Source of the DNA: an uncultured Prevotellaceae bacterium
GTDB lineage: Bacteria; Bacteroidota; Bacteroidia; Bacteroidales; Bacteroidaceae
Assembly: GCA_902771155.1 (NCBI GenBank)
Contig: CACXVS010000043.1
Location: 1 to 24,533, forward strand
Reading direction: 5' to 3'
DNA: 24,533 nucleotides
Shown: one piece after another, positions 16,820 through 24,200 of the stretch
Numbering within the stretch: the first letter of the stretch is position 1
How the letters are laid out: each line of letters starts with the position of its first letter
The notes under the pieces: model-generated
Told to the model about the DNA's origin: nothing
Seen by the model: the letters and a program-made list of their open reading frames with translations, nothing else
Databases searched by the model: none
Position numbers and translations under genes: made by a program

Positions 16820-17463
16820 AAGTATTCCATCAACACGTCCCAAACGGCGATGATGTGACACACAGAACCGGCCAACACAAAGAAATGGAAGACGGAATGC
16901 ATGTATTTCCTCTTGTTCAGACTATAGAATACCGCACCTGTGATATAGCTGACCCCTTCTGCAATCAGCCAGATGATGGCGGCCTCCGACACACTGTCCA
17001 TCAACGGTTTAAAAGCCACCAGCACACTCAGCCCCATACCGACAAAACAAATCGTCTCGAGGTTTGAATGCTCCTTTAAGTGGACAAAACTGGTGATGGT
17101 ACCCGCTATCGCACAGGCCCACACGAAGACAAAGAGACTCCACCCCCAATACCCCTGACTGCGAAGTGCCACGAGCGTCAGCGGGGAATACGAACCGGCG
17201 ATATGCCAGTAGATAGCGGCATGGTCCCATCGGCGCAAACGCTCCTTCCACTTCGAGTGGTGCTTCATCGAGTGGTAGAGGGTAGAGGCCACATACGAGC
17301 CCAGCATACCAAAGAGATAGAGGATCACCCCTACCCTTGCCCAGTTGTTGTCAGCCTGAAAGCACCATACGAGGAAGATGATGCCAAACACCACCCCCAA
17401 CAGGATGCCTCCGCCATGCGACGCAGCATTCCAGATCTCCTCTTTCTTGGTATATCTAATCAT
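16816..17463 (-). CDS. Haemolysin III / PAQR (TrhA, YqfA-like) family membrane protein
   Basis: 215 residues with seven predicted membrane helices. The family motifs are in order: EEIWNAASHGGG near the N-terminus (8-19), SYVASTLYHS (56-65) with the Ser-x3-...-YH metal-binding pattern, WDHAAIYWHIAGSYSPL (79-95), and HSVFHFFVLAGSVCHIIA (about 189-206), which supply the conserved His and Asp residues of the predicted hydrolase-like metal site. Despite the name, most members are not shown to be haemolysins; E. coli TrhA is linked to membrane energetics and fatty-acid homeostasis. It is apparently transcribed alone from its own promoter, and the CoA-transferase downstream has a separate promoter. 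Confidence 0.92.
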   Translation of the reverse strand: MIRYTKKEEIWNAASHGGGILLGVVFGIIFLVWCFQADNNWARVGVILYLFGMLGSYVASTLYHSMKHHSKWKERLRRWDHAAIYWHIAGSYSPLTLVALRSQGYWGWSLFVFVWACAIAGTITSFVHLKEHSNLETICFVGMGLSVLVAFKPLMDSVSEAAIIWLIAEGVSYITGAVFYSLNKRKYMHSVFHFFVLAGSVCHIIAVWDVLMEYL

Positions 17464-17493
17464 CGTTTGCAGCTATAACGGTTTATGGTGCTG

Positions 17494-17501
17494 CAAAGGT
17501 A
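17494..17501 (-). promoter_or_regulatory. -7 box of the PAQR gene promoter
   Basis: The minus strand reads TACCTTTG, a full TAnnTTTG match, 30 nt before the ATG at 17463. A weaker TTAG at a 20-nt spacing (17525-17522) may serve as the -33 box. Confidence 0.6.
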
Positions 17502-17575
17502 AGAACTTTTTCTAAAACATCCTAACTATTTCGACATTTTTTAGTTTTTGCTTACATAGTTTTGAAAAGAGCCGT

Positions 17576-19120
17576 TTACTTAACCCAATATTTCCTGCCG
17601 TTACGGATATTGACACCTTTGCGCGGAGCATCGAGTCGATGACCCTTCAGGTTGTACCACACATCTGTTCCTTTCTGGTCCTTAGAGCGGACAGTCCGAA
17701 TATCTGTATGTCCATCCTGTTCTGGAAATAGGCCGCGTACATAGACACGATAGCCCTTGGCATCAAGGGGGAATGTATGAGTTGCATCTAGCATTTCTTG
17801 TTTGCGACTGGTGCCCTGGGCGATGGTCTCGCTGTTAAGCCATAGGCTCCAATCACCAGCTGTGATACCCTCGACGGTAGCAGCACTTGTTGATGTACCC
17901 ATATTCAGCACTACCAGGACCTCACTATCGCCCATTGAGCGTGTATAGGCCAGTACACTGGTATTGTTGACGGAGAGCATATTGGCAGCACTTGAGTCGT
18001 AGAGTGCTGGCACCGCGTGTTTCAAGGCAAAGAGTGTGCGCAGCGTGTTGCGCATCTTATCGTCGTTCACAGTCCAGTCAATCTTTGTATCTTTGAAATA
18101 GTCGAGTACCTGGTTACCACCTGTTTCCTGACCATTATATATAAGAGGCATGCCATAGACAGTATAGGCCAGCACCGTGAGTGCATAGCGGTTTTCGCCA
18201 TATTTCTGGGTCAACGTCTTCTTAGACTCGTTGTAGTTCTGATCATGGTTGGTGACGTAGAGCATACGGTCAAACGAGATTCCAGAGGATTTGTCGAGCA
18301 GCGTATTGACAAAAGCTCTGAGACGTGCAGCGGCATCACCATTGCCATAATTGGCCAGACTCGACTGGAACTGCCAGGCATAATCATAATCGAAGCCTAC
18401 GGCCTTCAGACGAGTCGCATCAGAGGCGATATCAGCCTCACCCAGGAAGGTGATGGTCTTACCTTCCTGATATGATTTGATCATGGGTATGGTGGTCTGC
18501 CAATAACTGGCAGGAATCTGGGGACTGCTGATGTAGTCGCAACGATAGCCATCGATGTCGGCTTCGTCGATCCAGAATTTCAGGCAGTCATTCATCGCAT
18601 TCACCAGGTCAGCATTGTTATAGTCGAGCTGCCAAACATCGCCATAGTTGTTGGGATGGATCATCTGGCCGTTTTTCATAGCATAGTATTCTGGATGCGT
18701 TGTAACCCAGTCTGCATCTGTGGCCGTGTGATTAGGAACCCAGTCGAGCCACACCTCCATCTGTAGTTCGTGGGCACGGTCAACGAATGCCTTCAGGTCT
18801 GCAATGGTACCATAATGGGGATTGGTCTGCTGGAAGTTGGTAGCGGCATAGGGGCTGTTTATACCTCCACCACGCGGATAGACGGGCATCAGCCAAACGA
18901 TATCGACACCCAGTGTCTTGAGATCCTGTAGTCTGTCTTGGGCAGCAACAAAAGTACCTGCCGAAGTGAATGAACCTACATTCATCTCATAGATGACGCG
19001 ATGGCCTTCTTCACGTTTTACCATTGAGTTGTTGATCTCATCGACGTAATCAGCGGCATAGCAGTTTGAAACAAAACAAACGGCCACAATCAAAAACCTT
19101 TTCAATACCTTTGTAATCAT
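17576..19120 (-). CDS. Secreted GH13 alpha-amylase family enzyme with C-terminal Prevotella-type tail
   Basis: 514 residues from the ATG at 19120. The open frame extends to 19291, but that part overlaps the upstream GH13 gene and its terminator, and only the 19120 start gives a signal peptide (MITKVLKRFLIVAV...NCYA). The GH13 barrel is intact: DWVPNH (126-131), GYRCDY with nucleophile Asp195, GEAD with acid/base Glu228, and NHDQNY with Asp293. The His that often follows the nucleophile motif is absent. The C-terminal part is a small beta domain and then a tail ending YNLKGHR...KGVNIRNGRK, a motif common at the ends of Prevotella secreted proteins. It should cleave alpha-1,4-glucans. It is a paralogue of the gene just upstream in the operon, separated by 109 nt that include a terminator and a four-unit repeat. 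Confidence 0.9.
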   Translation of the reverse strand: MITKVLKRFLIVAVCFVSNCYAADYVDEINNSMVKREEGHRVIYEMNVGSFTSAGTFVAAQDRLQDLKTLGVDIVWLMPVYPRGGGINSPYAATNFQQTNPHYGTIADLKAFVDRAHELQMEVWLDWVPNHTATDADWVTTHPEYYAMKNGQMIHPNNYGDVWQLDYNNADLVNAMNDCLKFWIDEADIDGYRCDYISSPQIPASYWQTTIPMIKSYQEGKTITFLGEADIASDATRLKAVGFDYDYAWQFQSSLANYGNGDAAARLRAFVNTLLDKSSGISFDRMLYVTNHDQNYNESKKTLTQKYGENRYALTVLAYTVYGMPLIYNGQETGGNQVLDYFKDTKIDWTVNDDKMRNTLRTLFALKHAVPALYDSSAANMLSVNNTSVLAYTRSMGDSEVLVVLNMGTSTSAATVEGITAGDWSLWLNSETIAQGTSRKQEMLDATHTFPLDAKGYRVYVRGLFPEQDGHTDIRTVRSKDQKGTDVWYNLKGHRLDAPRKGVNIRNGRKYWVK

Positions 19121-19145
19121 AACTATCAACTGTAAACTATAAACT
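19118..19145. repeat. Four 7-nt repeats running into the GH13 start codon
   Basis: On the minus strand four consecutive units of the form AGTTNNN occur, with NNN being TAT, TAC, GAT and finally ATG, the start codon of the downstream amylase. The whole leader between the upstream terminator and the gene is thus repeat. The core AGTT is shared with the cysS repeat. Confidence 0.75.
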
Positions 19146-19184
19146 AAAAACGGGGCGACTATTCTTCGCAGAGTAGCCTGCCCC
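19146..19184 (-). terminator. Hairpin terminator or attenuator between the two GH13 genes
   Basis: Minus strand: GGGGC (19184-19180) pairs with GCCCC (19156-19152), with a small internal loop, then CTA/TAG and TCT/AGA pairs around a GCGA tetraloop. The hairpin is followed directly by GTTTTTAG. This has the form of an intrinsic terminator, yet the second GH13 gene follows without a recognisable promoter, so partial read-through is expected. Confidence 0.7.
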
Positions 19185-19201
19185 CATGAGTACTCAAATA
19201 T

Positions 19202-19235
19202 CAGTAAAACCTTATGATGAAGCAGGTTTTTACTG
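19202..19235 (-). repeat. Inverted repeat spanning the stop codon of the upstream GH13 gene
   Basis: CAGTAAAA-CC at 19202-19211 is complementary to GG-TTTTTACTG at 19225-19235 with one bulged T and a 13-nt loop. On the minus strand the first arm includes the TAA stop of the GH13 lipoprotein gene. It lies about 17 nt before the stronger GC-rich hairpin and could protect the 3' end of the processed message. Confidence 0.5.
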
Positions 19236-20615
19236 TTTAACATAAACTGCATAACCATTCGCCTCAAGGGAGATAGAGGACGAAGCATCAAGAGAGCGTG
19301 TTGTCATACTCGGGCCATTGAGCACTGTCTGACTGTTAAGCCATTGCTGGTAGCTGCCAGCCTCGAGTCCTTCGATGGTCGTCACGGCATCATAGCCGCC
19401 ATAGTTGACAACAGCCACCACATTACCACGTCGCCATGCCAGCACATTGCTATCACTGGTGGTGAGGAACTCTACTGGTGCATTGTCTGCCAACGAAGGC
19501 TGCTGGTGATGAAGAGCGATGAGCGTACGAACGGTATTGAGCATCTTACGGTCCACTTGCTGCCACTTCACCTTGGCATCGGTGAAGTAGTTCAGCGTAT
19601 CAGGGTCACCGATCTCCTGTCCGTTATAGATGAGGGGCATACCATAGAAGGTGAACTCCATCACTGTGAGACCATAACGATGTTCACCATAGAACTTACG
19701 CAACGTATGTCCGCCGTCGTTGTAGTTCTGGTCGTGGTTTGTAAGATACACCATGCGATGGTTCTTCACCTTTGATGACTTGTCGAGGAAACGTACATAG
19801 ATCTGTTTCAGACTATCAGCATTAAAGCCTCTTTTGCACAGACGGGCAATGGAGCCCTGCAGATTCCAGGCATAGTCGTAATCGAAACCACAGGAATCAA
19901 TACGCTGATTCGCACGATCGGTAATATCTGTCTCACTCATCATCTCAATCTTCTTGCCAGGAACCAAGGCCTTCAGTTGGGCGATAATGTCTTGCCAGTA
20001 AGATACAGGAATGGTCGGGCTCGATACGTAGTCGCAACGATAACCGTCGATATCACACGTCTCTATCCAGAATTTCAAGGCAGAATTTACCTCGTTGACC
20101 AGTTCCGGATTCTGATAGTTCAATTCCAGTACATCACCCCAGCCATGCGGATGGATCATCTGTCCCTTTGCATCTTTGGTGAAATAATCAGGATGAGTCT
20201 CCACCCAAGGATTCTCCTGGGCTACATGATTGGGCACCCAGTCAAGCCATACCTTGATACCCAGTTCGTGGGCACGTGCCACAAAGGCTTTCAGGTCATC
20301 GACTGTTCCATAGGCAGGATTCACCGCCTTGTAATCCATCGCCGCATAAGGGCTGTTCATCTTTGCACCACGCGGATAGATAGGCATCAGCCAGATAATA
20401 TCGACACCCAGGGTATCAAGACGGTCAAGCTGCTTCATGGCAGCCTGAAACGTTCCTTCAGAAGTGAAAGCACCAACATTCATCTGATAGATGACGCGGT
20501 TGCCATCACCGACTGGTTGTGTATTATCGACAGAGAGGCTGGAGGAAGTCCCGCCGCAGGCTGCCAATAGCAGCGCTGCGGTAAGGACCCATATAGATAT
20601 AGTTTTGTGTTTCAT
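19230..20615 (-). CDS. GH13 alpha-amylase family lipoprotein
   Basis: 461 residues. A signal peptide with lipobox LLLAAC20 followed by GGTSSS predicts a lipid anchor and probably outer-membrane location. The catalytic barrel starts at NRVIYQMNVGAFTSEG (39-54). GH13 motifs are intact: DWVPNH (125-130), GYRCDY with nucleophile Asp195, MMSETDI with acid/base Glu228, and LTNHDQNY with Asp295. A short C-terminal beta domain ends the protein; there is no extra starch-binding module and no YNL-type tail. It is roughly two-thirds identical, by eye, to the following GH13 gene over the first 100 barrel residues. It starts 10 nt after the SusE/F-like gene and so belongs to the same Sus operon, where it should cut bound starch to oligosaccharides. 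Confidence 0.92.
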   Translation of the reverse strand: MKHKTISIWVLTAALLLAACGGTSSSLSVDNTQPVGDGNRVIYQMNVGAFTSEGTFQAAMKQLDRLDTLGVDIIWLMPIYPRGAKMNSPYAAMDYKAVNPAYGTVDDLKAFVARAHELGIKVWLDWVPNHVAQENPWVETHPDYFTKDAKGQMIHPHGWGDVLELNYQNPELVNEVNSALKFWIETCDIDGYRCDYVSSPTIPVSYWQDIIAQLKALVPGKKIEMMSETDITDRANQRIDSCGFDYDYAWNLQGSIARLCKRGFNADSLKQIYVRFLDKSSKVKNHRMVYLTNHDQNYNDGGHTLRKFYGEHRYGLTVMEFTFYGMPLIYNGQEIGDPDTLNYFTDAKVKWQQVDRKMLNTVRTLIALHHQQPSLADNAPVEFLTTSDSNVLAWRRGNVVAVVNYGGYDAVTTIEGLEAGSYQQWLNSQTVLNGPSMTTRSLDASSSISLEANGYAVYVKQ

Positions 20616-20625
20616 ACCAACGGTT

Positions 20626-22272
20626 TTATTTCGCAGTGAACGAATAACTCTGATCAGCTATAACGGTATCAATATCCTGCTGTACACCGTCGCCCTCACC
20701 ATTGAGGATGAGATTGTAGGTACCGCCATCGTTGGGCAGCGGGAACACCAGCGTACCATTCTCGTTGCTGCTAGGCCTGATGCCACGCCAGCCGCCGTAG
20801 ATCTCACCATCGCCCCAAGCATAGAGACGTGGATCGGTATAGCCCGCCTCGTTCTGGATGGTTACGGTGTTGGCCGACTCTGTCCACTCCGTATTCACAT
20901 CGAAGAAGTGACTGCCGCTGGTAAACACCTCCGGACCGTCAACCTGAGGACTGCCGTTATCATTGAGAATCAGGTTGAACGTGCCGTCTGCTGGCAGTTC
21001 GAAGAGGTACCACCCATTATCAGTTATCTTAACAGGAGCAGCACCAGGCCATCCACCACAGGCTTCACTGTCACCCCATACGTAGAGATGAGGATCGACA
21101 TAGCCAGCACTGTTCTTCACAGCAATGAGGACAGTCTCTCCAGCAGGCTGGGGTTCTGGCTCCGGCTCTGGCTCTGGTGTGTCACCGCCAGGCTGGAAGG
21201 TGGCAGGATCGATCTCTGTGACACCTGAGATGGTGATGTGCAGATAGACATCATGATCGATGGTATAGGCAAAATCAGCCAACTGGCTCGAACCTGCATT
21301 GCTGAAGATAAGGTTCTCACCCAGACCGGTATTACCTTCGCCCATATCAAAATATTTATAAGTAACACCATTGACCGTCTGCTCACCCGTTACCTCCATA
21401 CCTGGCCACTCGCCATTCAGGTTGTTCTCGTCGCCCCACATATAGAGATTAAGGATTTCCCAACCTGTCTCGTCGTAAACAAAGACGGCATAGCCATCAT
21501 GCCTGACTTGGGGTTCTGCCCCAATCTCCTCCACACCATCAGCAGTGATGCGCAGATAGATGTTTCGGTCGATAGTGAAGTTGAAGTCGGGCAGCTGTAC
21601 ACCATTACCAGCATTATTGAAGATAAGGTTCTCTACCAGTCCTGTATTGGCAGCACCCATATCAAAGTATTTCCAGGTGATACCATCGTGGTTCCAGGTT
21701 CCGGTCACGTTCATGCCAGGCCAGTCACCATTCAGGTTGTTGATGTCACCCCACATATAGAGGGTCAGGGCATCCCATCCCGTCTGGTCGTCTACATAGA
21801 CGGCGAAACCGTCGTGCTCTGGTTCGGGTTGCTCACCTCCACTCCAGTAATAGCTCTCCCAACGCTGTCCCCAGATATTGGTAAAGGAGCCTACACTGGG
21901 ATTGTCCGTATGGTTAGCCTCCTCACCGGTAGTAGTGAACTCCTTGCCCTGATTTCTTGAATAGAAGCGGAAACCATCGGCCAGTGATTTACCACCGACG
22001 AAAGTGCTGGGATCGAGGTAGATGCCCCACTTCACGTTACTGTTGGGAGCCTTAGTCAACAGGTACTGTGTATCACCGATAGCCTCATCGTCACCATTGA
22101 AGGCACCGGTAATATATATATCCTCATCGGCTGTGGTGCCGAAGGGTGCGATGAACTCCAGCAGGATACGGTCGGCCCGTGTCTCAAACTGCTGACGCTC
22201 GTGGTCAAACACGATATCCTCTTTGCTCGAACAACTGCTCATCAAGCCCGTAAAAGCCAGCAGTGTCAGCAT
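20626..22272 (-). CDS. SusE/SusF-like outer-membrane starch-binding lipoprotein with four modules
   Basis: 548 residues from the ATG at 22272. The protein begins MLTLLAFTGLMSSC14: a lipobox without the usual charged n-region (see findings). After an N-terminal domain with YITGAFNG (about 35-140) come four similar carbohydrate-binding modules. Modules A (155-250) and B (259-353) share LYMWGD-NNLNG-WPGM; after a PEPEPEPEPQP linker (366-376), modules C (378-463) and D (467-546) share LY-WGD-E--GGW-G. The conserved Trp pairs resemble CBM26-type starch-binding modules of Sus proteins. It has no catalytic residues. Sitting between susD and two GH13 genes, it most likely binds starch at the cell surface. 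There are four modules here versus two or three in B. thetaiotaomicron SusE and SusF. The family call is by pattern and context. Confidence 0.85.
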   Translation of the reverse strand: MLTLLAFTGLMSSCSSKEDIVFDHERQQFETRADRILLEFIAPFGTTADEDIYITGAFNGDDEAIGDTQYLLTKAPNSNVKWGIYLDPSTFVGGKSLADGFRFYSRNQGKEFTTTGEEANHTDNPSVGSFTNIWGQRWESYYWSGGEQPEPEHDGFAVYVDDQTGWDALTLYMWGDINNLNGDWPGMNVTGTWNHDGITWKYFDMGAANTGLVENLIFNNAGNGVQLPDFNFTIDRNIYLRITADGVEEIGAEPQVRHDGYAVFVYDETGWEILNLYMWGDENNLNGEWPGMEVTGEQTVNGVTYKYFDMGEGNTGLGENLIFSNAGSSQLADFAYTIDHDVYLHITISGVTEIDPATFQPGGDTPEPEPEPEPQPAGETVLIAVKNSAGYVDPHLYVWGDSEACGGWPGAAPVKITDNGWYLFELPADGTFNLILNDNGSPQVDGPEVFTSGSHFFDVNTEWTESANTVTIQNEAGYTDPRLYAWGDGEIYGGWRGIRPSSNENGTLVFPLPNDGGTYNLILNGEGDGVQQDIDTVIADQSYSFTAK

Positions 22273-22320
22273 CTCATAAACTTCAATTCTTTAATGTTTC
22301 AATTTTACAATTCTTCAACT

Positions 22321-24138
22321 TTAATAGTTGGGATTCTGAATCAGTCCGGGATTAACGGAGATAGCCGTCTGAGGCAGCGGATACCACTCATACTTGCGAT
22401 CACGCTGAGCAGGCAGACTGATGCCATCCTCTGTAGCACGACCCCAGAACCACCACTGGCCCTGTGTGAACTTATCGAAACGACGCAGGTCTGTACGGCG
22501 ACGGTTACCCTCACCAAGATATTCCTTACCCCACTCAGAGAGCATCCAGTCCATATCGAACTGCGTAAAGCCAGGACCGGGTACACTCAGGGCAGAAGCA
22601 CGGTCAGAATCCTTATAATAGCGCTGACGCACGGCATCCACATAGTTCTTTGCCTCATTGCTGTTACCCTTACGCATCTCACATTCTGCTACATTATAGT
22701 AAGCCTCTGCCAGACGGAACTGCACATCATCGATGCTCTTGAAACCGCCCTGCTCATCATTTGGATAGAGCGGATACTTCACCAGACGAACGCCAGAGTT
22801 GGTCTCACCCCAACGGGGACTCATCACAGTTTCCAGTTCACGCCCCTGATTCAGGAATGTACCCAACTGATCTACATAGACCAGGTCCTGACCATCGCGA
22901 TCAGCATCAGCCTTCAGCACATCACCTGTACCGAAGTTAGCACGCATCACACCCTTCAGGAACATACCCGGACCATGAGTCTTGGTGGCTGCGTCGTAGG
23001 TATAGTTCTGCTTGCGGATATCACGATCGTCGAAACGCTCGTAGGGTGCTCCCAACTTATCGCCGTAGTCGAGGAAGCACTTGGCACCCACGGAACCACC
23101 AGTAGGCTGAACTGTACCGGCGTTATCGAACGAAGGAACCAGACATACGCAGTTCCAGGCACCGATGCCATCATAGCTCTGTCCGAAATAGTCGGCATAG
23201 CCATACCACATGCCTACCATCGTACGTACATTGGAAATAGCGTTGGCAGCACCCTGACCATCCTCGGCAGCAAGGGCAAAAATCACCTCCGGACTCTTGA
23301 CATTGTCTATCGAATAGAGGTTGCGGTAGTTATCGTCGATTGCATAACTGCCGTAAGTGCCGTTGATGATTTCCTTAGAGAGAGCCTCGCATTCGTCGAA
23401 ATGAGCCTCACCGATAAACACCTCGGCATTGAGCAGCAGACGGGCCTTGAGCAGACGGTTCATGGCCTGATTGGCACGATTCACCATCGTATGGTTGGCA
23501 TCGTCCTTTGCCAAGGCATTAACGGTCTCGTCAAGTTCCGTCGCAATGAAATCATAGATCTTCTTGCACGATGTATTCCAGTCAGGATCAGCTGTGCCGG
23601 GCACCTCACTGCTGGCAGAAGTATTCAGAGGCAGTGCACCGCCCCAGAGTTCGAAGATACAATAGTAATTCCAGGCACGGATAGTGCGTACCTCGGCCAC
23701 ATACTGTGACAGTCGTGCTTCCGTCATACCCAGATTTTCTGCGCTCAGGCCCTCCAGGTCGCTAAGCAGCAGGTTGGCCAGTCCGATGGCAGTCCAGGCG
23801 CCATTCCAGGCATTATTGATGATGGTCGACTCTGAAGTCCAGTTATGCCAGGAAAGCACAGTCTTCATGGCCTCATCCCATCCCCAGAGTCCGCCATTCC
23901 ATACACGCCAGGTAATCTGGTCGGAAGGATATTCAGAAAGATGGAAGAAATTCTCACCAGCCAGGGTCTGTGAGGTCTGTCCGTAGATGGCAGCCACAGC
24001 ACCTTTCACACTGGACTCATTCTGGTAATAGACACCGGCGTCGATACGGTCATACACCTTCTCATCTAGATCAGTACAAGCGGTGAGTCCAGCCATAAGG
24101 CAGACTGCGCCAAATATTTTATGTTTAAAAGTAATCAT
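22321..24138 (-). CDS. SusD/RagB-family starch-binding lipoprotein
   Basis: 605 residues from the ATG at 24138. The frame is open to 24183, but the extra 15 residues would place the signal peptide internally, while MITFKHKIFGAVCLMAGLTAC21 is a good lipoprotein signal. SusD hallmarks follow: TDLDEKVYDRIDAG after the anchor, YVAEVRTIRAWNYYCIFELWGGALPL (about 175-200), the C-terminal FRLAEAYYNVAECEMRKG helices, the GNRRRTDLRRFDKF block, and YPLPQTAISVNPGLIQNPNY at the end. It forms the lid of the SusC transporter encoded just upstream (62-nt gap). The context (SusE/F-like protein, two GH13 amylases) points to starch or another alpha-glucan as ligand. Its initiation region is nearly identical to that of the second GH13 gene. 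Confidence 0.95.
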   Translation of the reverse strand: MITFKHKIFGAVCLMAGLTACTDLDEKVYDRIDAGVYYQNESSVKGAVAAIYGQTSQTLAGENFFHLSEYPSDQITWRVWNGGLWGWDEAMKTVLSWHNWTSESTIINNAWNGAWTAIGLANLLLSDLEGLSAENLGMTEARLSQYVAEVRTIRAWNYYCIFELWGGALPLNTSASSEVPGTADPDWNTSCKKIYDFIATELDETVNALAKDDANHTMVNRANQAMNRLLKARLLLNAEVFIGEAHFDECEALSKEIINGTYGSYAIDDNYRNLYSIDNVKSPEVIFALAAEDGQGAANAISNVRTMVGMWYGYADYFGQSYDGIGAWNCVCLVPSFDNAGTVQPTGGSVGAKCFLDYGDKLGAPYERFDDRDIRKQNYTYDAATKTHGPGMFLKGVMRANFGTGDVLKADADRDGQDLVYVDQLGTFLNQGRELETVMSPRWGETNSGVRLVKYPLYPNDEQGGFKSIDDVQFRLAEAYYNVAECEMRKGNSNEAKNYVDAVRQRYYKDSDRASALSVPGPGFTQFDMDWMLSEWGKEYLGEGNRRRTDLRRFDKFTQGQWWFWGRATEDGISLPAQRDRKYEWYPLPQTAISVNPGLIQNPNY

Positions 24139-24198
24139 AATTATCAATTTTCTAATCGTTTCTTTAGTACGCTTGCTTAGCAAGAATTATCAATTTTC
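24139..24198. repeat. 14-bp direct repeats and a small palindrome in the susC-susD spacer
   Basis: AATTATCAATTTTC occurs at 24139-24152 and again at 24185-24198, the first copy directly abutting the susD start region and the second just after the susC stop. Between them CTTGC and GCAAG (24172-24176 and 24180-24184) form a 5-bp palindrome with a 3-nt centre. Too small for a convincing terminator; no U-tract follows on the minus strand. Confidence 0.65.
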
Positions 24199-24200
24199 AA

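Noticed and set aside
19121..19291. N-terminal extension of the second GH13 frame
   Set aside because: It would cross the terminator hairpin and overlap the upstream gene, and would bury the signal peptide; the start at 19120 is preferred.
20491..21228. 245-codon plus-strand open frame
   Set aside because: Antisense shadow of the SusE/F-like and GH13 genes; no signal or domain.
22201..23709. 502-codon plus-strand open frame
   Set aside because: Lies wholly antisense to the SusD gene and the SusE/F-like start; Ile/Thr-rich shadow with no recognisable motif or promoter.
24139..24183. N-terminal extension of the SusD frame
   Set aside because: It would place a lipoprotein signal 15 residues inside the protein; the start at 24138 is preferred.
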